Below, piece by piece: positions 1 to 7,614 of a DNA stretch of 13,638 nt. Source of the DNA: Ectocarpus siliculosus (lineage: Eukaryota; Sar; Phaeophyceae; Ectocarpales; Ectocarpaceae). Location of the stretch: contig FN649747.1 in the NCBI GenBank assembly GCA_000310025.1, forward strand, positions 1,878,767 to 1,892,404. The letters are read 5' to 3'. Under the pieces are notes generated by a model. That model saw only the letters and a list, made by a program, of their open reading frames with translations, had not been told where the DNA came from and did not search any database. The translations under genes were made by a program, and so were the position numbers. Within the stretch, counting starts at the first letter, position 1. Every line of letters starts with the position of its first letter.

Positions 1-18
1 CCCCCCCCCCCCCCCCCC
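1..18. repeat. C18 homopolymer at the window edge
   Basis: Eighteen C residues open the window, just downstream of the transporter stop codon. G/C runs are frequent in this DNA (1703-1717, 4404-4413, 13340-13346). Confidence 0.9.
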
Positions 19-26
19 GTGACACG

Positions 27-3000
27 TCACGCTCCGCGCACACACACACCTTCCAGCCTGAGCATCTTCCTTAGGTCTGATTCTTCCCCGTCCGAATCAA
101 CAGCCGCCTCTCCCCCGTCCCCAACCCCTGCATGCCTCCCGTGGTCCGTCTGCGTCCGCGGGGCCAGGAGGTACACGCCACAAAACACCTGCCGGAGGGA
201 CAGACGGGCCGCATAGGACCAAGTAGCGGTAGTGGCGACAGCAGCAGCAACACCGGTGGCGAAAGCAGCAGCAGCAGCAGCAGCAGCAGCGGCAGCAGCA
301 GAAAAGGGGAGTAAAACTAGCGCACGTCGAAAACTTCGGCCACAAAAGGGGCGGTGGAGGCACAAACGCCACGGGCAAACAAAACCAAGCATCGGCGACC
401 GGCGAAGAACTCGCTACCACACCTTTCTGCTGCGGTGCTGTGTGTGACACAGCACACCAACTCAGTGAGACAAGAGAAGAATAAATCAGCAGTACGTTGT
501 AGCGGTTTCGGTCCTCACCACTAACACCCCAACGGCGAAACCCAAGCCCCCCAAAACATGCAGCGTGTGGAACTCCTCGAAGTAGAAACCGCCGTCGATC
601 ACCGAGAAGAACGTCCAGAACACCTGACGGACGACGAACCGACGGACAAAACCACGCCAAGGGCGGTCCGAAACACAGATCAAGCAGCAACGCGCGGCGC
701 CCCAAAGAGAGTCAGAAAAGTGGCAACAGCAGCAGCAGCAGTGGCAGCAGCAGCAGCAGCAGCAGAAGCAGTGGCAGTGGCAGCAGCAGCAGCAGCTTCT
801 GTCGGTGTCATCCAGCTCGTTTCGTCATGTCATCCGGTCGATCACGGACGGTATTACAGCGACAAGCTCTCGCCGCGGTGACACTGGCGTGACATGCACG
901 GCCTCGCAGGCAACCCCTACAGTAGCAAATTATTATAGAAGTACCAGCTGTATCGCCACAGCAGAGTGTTTGTGGTACGTGATGGTACTGACATCGAAGG
1001 CGGGAGGAACGAGCAACCCCGTGCAAGAGCGTCCGACAGCGGTGTGGGCTAAACACAATGCTCAGCCATCACTTTCGCACCGTGTACGTCGCCACCATTA
1101 ACCACCGCATCTTCGCACCAAGACGGAGAGGGGTGTGTGTGTGTGTGCATTAGGCAGCCTACCAACGTTGCAACGACCCAGGCACAACTACCTATCCATG
1201 GCACCATTCAAGGATGTTTTTCCCACCCTGATGTTGACATTAGTACCAGCTTTGGCCCGCAGAATACTCGACAGTTACACAACCAACAGAAGCCTGTCCA
1301 CAGCATCGCAAATCTTAGCGCACACGGACGGTGACGCTGCTGTGGTATGTAGACACCAAACCAGTGCACATTCCGCTCGGCAGTGTACTCAAAAACAACA
1401 GCTGCCTCTACATTGATCTGTTGGCAGACCTCTCTTCTCAAAAAACGCGTAGGCTCTCTACTGCCGTGCTCTTTGCGTAGCTGCAGGAGTCTCTCTCAAG
1501 TCACCTGTAGGGCAGGAATGATGAAGAGCCCGTGGAACATCGCCAGGGCTTGGTTCATCCTCACCAGCCAGAATATCGTCGTGCCGAGCCAGATAGCGAA
1601 AACCAGGTACGTGAAAATCGAGCCCTTGATACATTGCAACGGGGTAGCGAGTGCGTCCGTTCGTGCATATAGGAGAACCGTCAACAAACGCCGGGAAAGG
1701 GAGGGGGGGGGGGGGGGCGTAATCTTATGTTTTGCATGCCTTAGCGGTTAGACCATTGACCACGCGTCCTCGAGAGGACGGAGCATTGTTCCCACAGGAC
1801 CGATCACTGATGGCCAATCGTTCCTTCCTACTTTGCCAAAGGTGGCTCAAAAATGTCTTCCCTAGTCTGTCTAATCTAACGATATCCCTTCCCGCCTTTT
1901 CAAACCACTTCCTACTCCCCAGTACAGCTACCGTCCTCTCCTCTCTATTCCACGCCTCAAACATCTCCCTGTACGACCCTTGTATTTTTCCCAGCTAAGT
2001 CATGTACACTTCCCTCTCCTCTTCGTACCACGGACATTCCGCGACTACATGAACACGGTCTTCGCATTCGAAGCCGCAATCACATTTGAACTTGTCGTCT
2101 TCGTCGTCTACCGTCCTATGTCTTCGTCGACGTTCTCGAAGGCCTATGTCCCCGGTCCTGAATTTTACCTTAAGCTTTGTCCCTGCATCCATTGGTCCAT
2201 GTAGGTAATCCTTGAACCCTATTCCTTCTTTCAACATTCCGTACACTTCTAGACCCTCCTTATCCTTGGTTTCTTTCCTTAGATTCTGTTCTTCTCTCTC
2301 GGCACAAGCAACAGATATCTTCTCCATGAACCCGTTTAGACCCTCCGTTTCCAGCGCTTCATCTTCGTCGATGTCTAACCCCTTCCATACATCCTCTATA
2401 ACCTTGACCCATTCCGTGGGTTGTCTACCCCTCTTTTTGTTTGCCCACTTCGCCTCCCATACTATTCTCGGCAACCTCTCCTCTCCCATCCCGCACATGC
2501 GATACTGCCATGTCAGCTTCCTTGCGTCTCTTCCCGACCGTAGGGATTGGATCCCCAATTCTGCCCTTACGGCTGCATTACTTGTGCGCTTGGAGCATCC
2601 TAGGATGATTTTCGCTGCTTTCATCTGTGCCGCCTCGAGTTCTTTCACTACCTTCTTATTTCCTTCCCATACTTCTCCGGCGTACTCTAGCGGCGGTACG
2701 ATTACGCTCTTCAAAACCGCCAATTTGATGCGTGTATCCAGGTGGGGGTGATCAAGCCAACGTGGCGGGAACGTTTAAAACGTCCTAGCCTCCACAGAGA
2801 GAGCGGGAGGAAGGAAGAGTTTGCTGTAGTGTACGTGTGTACCTGGTGCCTCGTGTTGGATAAGCCTACGATGAAGGGAACCAACCTGTGTTCTGTGTTC
2901 CGCTGCCTTTGAAGAACGGGTAGCGTTGGAGACGTTCTTGCTGTCAAGACGACGCCAACAAAAAAAAAACACAGACACACAAACAAAGCAGCAGCAACGG

Positions 3001-6000
3001 TAACAACAACAACAGAACAACAGCAAACACCACAACAACAATCGGGTTGCATTCACTCACCAGCTGATTCTCCCCCTGAAAAGTCAGCGTCAGCAGCTCG
3101 CTCAAGCACTTCGCGTTCACGACGCTCTGCGTGCCCACGATGGCCGAGCAGATGGCGTAGGCGAGGGGCATCACCAGGTCGGAGTGGCGCCTCGGCCTAC
3201 CCTGCTCCTTGCTGCGCTTGAAGCTCTTGTAGGCCGCGTGCATCGCGAGCGCTATGGCCAGCTCCAGGAGCAGGAGGGTGTTGTACTCGGCGTCGTAGAA
3301 GGCCTTGAGCTCGTGGGTGCTGAAGTTGTCGTCCTGGCATGTGGGGGGGCGGGGCGTACTCTTACGTGTTTGCCTGACTTAGCGGTTAAGACCATTGACC
3401 TCGCGTCCTCGAGAGGACGGAGCATTGTTCCCACAGGACCGATCACGGATGGCCAATTGTTCATTCCTACTTGTGGGGGGACGATGTGCGTGTGCTCATC
3501 ATGTAAACACACGCCGTAGTATTTAGACCATCAGGGGCGCGGGCATACTCATCATTAGCATGCCTTAGCTGTTAGACCATTAAGGGCTAGTCTTAGCCAG
3601 ACCAAGATATAGAACAGGAAGATAGATCCACAGAAGTCCCGTTTGATTCGGTGAAATGATGGCAAGAATTTTTTTTTTTTAAGCTTGAGTTCCAGCAAGC
3701 TATACAACTCTGGGTCAGAAGAAGAGGACTGTCATTTCAAAGAAGTGAGCAATCTTTTAATTGAAACCAAAGTTAATCGAACCGCAACCCAGAGTTCCCC
3801 AAAAGCAACCAAAACTCGGTCTATTGGAGTTAAGATGTAAAAGAGTTCACGACTGATGTCACTCTCATGCGACGTTGCAACACATCACGAGGGAAGGTCT
3901 TTACACTGGGCACACCACACATGCCCCACAATCAACCCGTGAGCGGAAGATGATGCCCTCCTTGCTGACCAACAGCAGCGCGACAAATGGCAGCAGCTCC
4001 AAGCCGCCACCAGTGCCGCAACGATGTAAACCGCAGTATATGCCCCTGGTTTCTGTGGCTTTGCACCCCTCCCACCGAGATTATTGCCATAAGGGTGTTT
4101 CCGGCCCGCGCACTTCTCAAGGGGCCCGCTGGTCGTAGCCCCGTCCCTCATCTTCAAACACTGCAAACCAGCACCTCAACACCTCAACCACAGTCTGTCC
4201 GTTGTTATGCCGACCACTCACCTGAAACTCCAGGTCTGCTCTTGCTACATACAAAGAAAGCGGTTTAGACCAGCAACAATTCTACTCCCAGAGCTCTGTG
4301 AATCTTTCTTTCCGCTCAAACTCTTGGTCTGGGTGTGTCAAATCTGGGTGCACAATTCCGGTAAGGACCAGCCCTAACCACGCGTCCTCATAAGGAAGGA
4401 CAATGCGGGGGGGGGGAGGAGGCCAGAAAACGATATACGGACTAAACACCCCCAATTCAGACGAACGTGACGGTGATGGCCCTGGTACCACCAATATAAT
4501 AGAGCGTTCGTCACCCTGCGTGTTATCAGGAGCACAGCGAGGGGACCGAGTCCGAAACACGCCGAACGACCACAGCAGTCGAAGACGCAGCACTACCCCC
4601 CCCCCCTGGCGATGGCGCTGTTGCGACGGCAAAAGGCGACGACGAGCGAGGGGAAAACATGCACATGCACACACACACACACGCGCGCAAGACACCTTCT
4701 CCTGCTGTACGTTATATCGCCAAACCTAACCCTTGGGAGAGCCCGTAAGCCAGCTACAAGGAGAGAGCTGAGACCGACGTACAAACGCCCGAGGCAATCA
4801 GTCGTACCCGATCCGCTTTGCACCACACCCCACACCACACAATCCACGGGCACCTGGTGAGGGCTGAAGCAGAGCGTGAGGGTGTTGCCCAGGATGATGG
4901 TGGCCGTGCCCAATATGATCCTCCTCGTGACCATCTCCCGCAGGATCACCTTTCCGAACACCACGTTAGAGATGAACTGCACCGAGCCCAGGCTGGCCAG
5001 CAGGCTCTGCGGCGCGAACCCGAACGACGCGAAGTTGACCAGGCTCCCCGCGACCAGGAGCACCGCTCCCAGGTACCACAGCGCCGTCGCCATCCACTCG
5101 GGCGGCGTCGTCGGCGGCTGCTCCCAAGCACCGCCGCCGTGGCCGTGGCCGCCGCTGCTGCTGCTGCCGCTGGCCTCCAGGCCCCCTTTCTCGGCAAACC
5201 CTTCCTCGCCACCGCCGCCGCCTTGGTTGGGGCTGATGTTCAGGGGCCGCTTTCTCACGCCCGGGTGCTCGTCGTACTCCCCGGCCCGTTTCGGCGGCCC
5301 CGTCCCCTTGGCGTGGCCGCCCTTTGGTGGCGGTCTCTTCGCGGTATGGGAGGAGGAGGAGGAGGAGGAGGGGGAGGCCAGTGCCTTCCGCCCCCTGGAA
5401 TGCTGGGCGGCCCGGTCGTCGGAACTCGTGCTCACCCCGGTCGTGGAAGACGGGGACTCCGTAAGCGATTCCTCCGTCAGTCCTACCATCTCCTCCTCGT
5501 CCGCTCCTCCTCGTGCCTCCCCGCCCCCGCGTAAACCTCTGCCGCTACCGCCAGCACCACCCCCTCGCAGCTTACCAATACCACCGCCTGCTCTCGCGCC
5601 ACCATTTGTGATGGACTCGGAATCCGGGACTCGGCCAGGTCCACCGCGTTCTTGTACCAGCGCGTCTATGGGATAGGCGGTCATCTCCACGCCGTGCTGC
5701 GCCCGCTGTGCGCTCCTCGAGGACGAGTGGAAAAAGTGCTGCTGCTGCTGCTGCTGGCGGCGAGGGGAGTCGTTGGCCGCGCGGTTGATCATGGGCTCGG
5801 CGGCTTCTAGGTCGTCGTCGTCTGAGGGCTTCAGGCCCGATCGAATGGCGTTGTTGCTGGTGTTGTCGTCGCCGTGTTGTCGATACTCCCCCTTCTTCAT
5901 CTGGTAGTGTCGCAGCAGCACCAACAGCAGCAGAAGCAGAAGCAGCGGCGGCCGTGGCAAATATGCTCTCAGATAGGAGGAGGGCGAACACGCGAACACA

Positions 6001-6646
6001 CGAGTACCTTCGCTACTGCTGACTTGCCGTGGTGCCGAACGGAATGTACGCTTCAGAGGGGGTGCTCATGTTTCGGCAGACACAAACGCCTACATATGCA
6101 CGCACAACAGCAACCAACCGCGGTTTGTGTCGAGGGTAAGGGTGCGACTGGAAGCATGCTAATGTCATCAGACCCGAGTGTCACCTGTTACCAGGCATGA
6201 TGAATTCTTGGTAATTGCCGACCGCAAACATGAGACTCTTACATTTATTTGGAAAAGTAAATACACACACAGGAAGACTACCCTTTCGAGATATACCCAC
6301 AGTCGAACGGGATGTGGTGGAGTCTTTCAGTGAGTGGAGGAAAACCGGCTGGGTACTAAGAATCTCTACAAGCATGGCCCTGTTTCTGCACAACGGGGGG
6401 ATCGTAGACCAATAGAAGGCGGGACCAGGAAATCATTGTCTTTGTCGAAATATCATATGCGAGGGTTTCCCGCCGGGGCAGCAAAGCAAGCGATCACGCC
6501 ACCTTGTGTGATAGCTTCATGAGGTTGGTGCCCAGGTTGATGGCGATGGACCCCGAGATGTTGATCATCGCGCCGATAGCCCATTTTTGAACCATCCCGC
6601 CGCCCCCACCGCCGTCGGCGTCGTACTGGCACCCCCTTCCCTTCGC
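27..6646 (-). CDS. NIPA-type (DUF803) magnesium transporter-like protein, six exons, N-terminus uncertain
   Basis: Exons on the minus strand are 6646-6503, 5900-4854, 3333-3061, 1624-1505, 623-519 and 188-27, with stop TGA at 29-27. Every intron has GT/AG ends and lies in phase 0. Counting from ATG 6595-6593 gives 599 residues, against roughly 330-450 for the family. The first membrane segment is near residues 5-28 (key stretch INLGTNLMKLSHK). Residues 32-299 are a low-complexity hydrophilic insert with Q6, S8 and Gly runs. Family-like membrane blocks follow: ALWYLGAVLLVAGSLVNF near 305-322, about 328-374, 397-413, 433-452, 473-492 and 499-555, ending in GVYLLAP and an acidic tail. NIPA proteins are membrane proteins of the DMT-like group; animal members carry Mg2+. 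Transport and cell location here are inferred. Exon 1 is open upstream of the ATG to an acceptor AG at 6648-6647, so an upstream exon may exist. The last exon could also be spliced at a GT near its end. Identity of the family is firm; the two ends are less so. Confidence 0.88.
229..302. repeat. CAG/AGC triplet array in transporter intron 5
   Basis: The purest part is AGC repeats at about 264-300, with interrupted triplets to 229. On the transcribed (minus) strand it reads CTG, 40-110 bases upstream of the exon 6 acceptor at 190-189. Its open frames (poly-Ala, poly-Ser, poly-Cys) are products of the repeat and not genes. Confidence 0.85.
726..798. repeat. CAG triplet array in transporter intron 4
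   Basis: Interrupted CAG/GTGGCAG triplets read as CTG in the pre-mRNA, about 100-175 bases upstream of the exon 5 acceptor (625-624). The rest of intron 4 (624-1504) shows only a short GT run near 1131-1147 and no coding similarity. Confidence 0.85.
1703..1717. repeat. G15 homopolymer at the LINE 3' end
   Basis: A run of 15 G on the plus strand (C on the element's sense strand) directly follows the LINE 3' end. A similar but interrupted G-rich run sits at the same place beside the second copy, so a C-rich tail may belong to the family rather than to the insertion site. Confidence 0.6.
1725..2753 (-). pseudogene. C-terminal fragment of a LINE reverse transcriptase polyprotein, interrupted by one stop
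   Basis: The frame opens after a TAA at 2777-2775 and reads from about 2753 to TAG at 1997-1995, then continues in the same frame to TAG at 1727-1725. The opening part (VLKSVIVPPLEYAGEVW, then RAELGIQSL) matches the thumb-side segment that follows the catalytic palm in LINE reverse transcriptases. The palm itself, with its YxDD motif, is missing. A zinc-knuckle-like cluster C-x-C-x3-C-x4-H-x4-C (KCDCGFEC..H..AEC) lies just upstream of the stop at 1997, as is common near the end of LINE proteins. The stretch after the stop still looks coding (FEAWNREERTVAVLG), so the stop is probably a disabling mutation rather than the natural end. The fragment cannot make an active enzyme. The clade is not assigned. 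Confidence 0.72.
1766..1779. repeat. Hairpin conserved in the LINE tail (also at 3405-3418)
   Basis: GTCCTCGAGAGGAC pairs with itself over five or six base pairs with a very small loop. It is identical in the two longest copies and lies about 50-65 bases from the element's 3' end. Some LINE reverse transcriptases recognise a 3' stem-loop in their own RNA; that role here is inferred. Confidence 0.5.
2960..3046. repeat. A-run and CAA-rich stretch at the start of transporter intron 3
   Basis: The plus strand has A10 followed by CA, CAG and CAA triplets. On the transcribed strand this is a GTT/TTG-rich stretch just after the exon 3 donor (GTGAGTG, 3060-3054). The remainder of the intron up to the LINE (2760-2960) shows nothing recognisable. 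Confidence 0.7.
3354..3471 (-). mobile_element. Short 3'-end copy of the same LINE family, beside the exon 3 splice acceptor
   Basis: This stretch aligns with 1717-1832 almost without gaps. A run of 45 identical bases starts at 1763 in the first copy and at 3402 in this one. Only the last 120 or so bases of the element are present, so it is either a very short 5' truncation or a short non-autonomous relative that shares the LINE tail. The G-rich plus-strand sequence at 3342-3355 matches the position of the G15 run beside the first copy. It ends about 20 bases from the 3' splice site of transporter exon 3. Confidence 0.8.
3544..3582 (-). mobile_element. Third, short copy of the LINE tail
   Basis: The plus strand reads GCATGCCTTAGCTGTTAGACC, close to GCATGCCTTAGCGGTTAGACC at 1735-1755 in the first copy, and is again preceded by a G/C-rich run (3534-3544). 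Only about 40 bases are recognisable. Confidence 0.55.
4360..4404 (-). mobile_element. Possible fourth, degraded copy of the LINE tail
   Basis: It shares ACCACGCGTCCTC exactly with the first copy (1760-1772). A flanking GGTAAGGACCA resembles GGTTAAGACCA of the second copy, and a degraded form of the hairpin follows. The match is short, so this may be chance. Confidence 0.35.
4663..4682. repeat. (CA)n dinucleotide tract
   Basis: About ten CA-type units (one interrupted by T) within transporter intron 2. Confidence 0.8.
5911..5957. repeat. CAG/CAGAAG triplet array against the exon 2 acceptor of the transporter
   Basis: In the pre-mRNA this reads as CTG and CTT triplets running to within ten bases of the exon 2 acceptor (CTACCAG|ATG, AG at 5902-5901), so it forms the pyrimidine-rich tract of that site. 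Confidence 0.75.
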
Positions 6647-7614
6647 CTGTTGTCGGAAGAAAACACATCCATCCCCGGTCGTCCGAGACAGCGATCATCA
6701 TCGAACCCTTACGGGTACTAGACAAGCAGTCATCGCAAGAAAAAAGATACCTACTAGTCTACTGTATACCTCATGCAAGCGTGGGATGTCGGATGGTTGG
6801 CAGTCGATTAGCCTGGCCCCAGTGTGTTAGTTATCCCTCGGTACTCGGTACGCAATCAAACTCGGTCCGCAATCAAAGCGCAATTATCGAGATGTGGTGT
6901 TGTAGACTTGCATACTGCACGCAGGACGTACTGGAGGAAGTGTTTATTTTTATTTTTATTTTTTTGTTCTGTTGAGTTGGTGTGGCTTTTGACTTGTGTT
7001 CGGCCTGCTGCCAAGTCTTTCTTTCCAGTCGAAAGCAGCAGCGAGCTAATCAAGCATTCGTCACTCTTACAGAGTTCTCTATGGTGGTGCTAGCTCTCAC
7101 GTGTGCACTTTGTTGGGTGTCGGGGTCGCCGGGGTCGCCAAGAGAGACAGACAGCGGTCGACGCGAACAAGCCGCAGGGAACACACGCAAACACCGCCGA
7201 TATTGTTGTATGTACGTCTATTTTTTTATCCGAAAGTGCAGTCGGGGCACACAGAGGCAACGGGCACAATACGGTGAAACAACGACGAAGCCAGAGAGCA
7301 CGCCTTACCTCGTGGCGTTGGCGGGGCGCGCCAACCACCTTTGCTTTCTCCCAGGCAGAGAGACGGAAAGGAAGAGAAAACACGGTCAGCACAGCACAGA
7401 GCAGCGTCTTGAGCGTTCGCGGGGGGTTCCGGCGAATGCGGAGAGAGTTCTAAGAGAATGTCTGGGGAGCCCCCCTACCAGTGCCAACGCAACGCGCGCT
7501 GCTGCTCACACCCCAGCCCCACCATCACTCCACCCGTCATAGGCACGCGACCTCTTCACGCCCCCGAGGAGGAGGAGGAGCTGTAGTCGGAGGGATTCGT
7601 GCGTGTTGCCTAAA
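6647..7614. promoter_or_regulatory. Divergent 5' region between the transporter and clathrin light chain genes
   Basis: About 970 bases separate the first recognised transporter exon from the clathrin ATG. This must hold both promoters, 5' untranslated sequence and perhaps an upstream transporter exon. A T-rich stretch (6942-6964) and a 17-bp direct repeat (6843-6876) are the only structures seen. I cannot place a TATA box or start site with confidence. Open frames on both strands here have no recognisable protein features. Confidence 0.5.
6843..6876. repeat. 17-bp direct repeat, two tandem copies, in the divergent promoter region
   Basis: ACTCGGTACGCAATCAA is followed at once by the same 17 bases with one change (A to C at the eighth base). 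The unit includes CAAT and could bind a regulator; that role is inferred. Confidence 0.7.

Larger units (their letters stand above)
1717..2760 (-). mobile_element. 5'-truncated non-LTR retrotransposon (LINE) in intron 3 of the transporter gene
   Basis: The element lies in the same orientation as the host gene, between exons 3 and 4. It holds only the C-terminal part of a LINE polyprotein. The 3' end is set at about 1717 because two other copies in the window share the same end (CGTA-TCTTA beside a G-rich run on the plus strand). The 5' end near 2760 is a guess: the reading frame meets a stop at 2777-2775, and the sequence beyond looks like ordinary intron. Loss of the 5' part is the usual outcome of target-primed reverse transcription. 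I could not identify target-site duplications. Confidence 0.75.
3472..4853. other. Main part of transporter intron 2, no gene seen
   Basis: Apart from the two short LINE-tail pieces, this stretch has a T10 run near 3669, a G10 run at 4404-4413, a (CA)n tract at 4663-4682 and no convincing coding or RNA gene. The donor CAG|GTGCCC lies at 4854/4853. Confidence 0.6.

Noticed and set aside
229-300. CAG array as a CRISPR or functional tandem array
   Set aside because: It is simple triplet repeat with no spacers; this is intronic eukaryotic microsatellite.
97-705. 202-codon Cys/Pro-rich open frame on the minus strand
   Set aside because: It runs through the CTG array and overlaps transporter exons 5 and 6 in a different frame; composition is that of a translated repeat.
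3252-3512. 86-codon minus-strand open frame joining LINE tail and exon 3 sequence
   Set aside because: It reads through the LINE-tail copy and then into transporter exon 3 in the wrong frame.
4876-5676. Pro/Ser-rich 266-codon open frame on the plus strand
   Set aside because: It is antisense to transporter exon 2, which has clear membrane-transporter similarity; the GC-rich exon keeps the other strand open.
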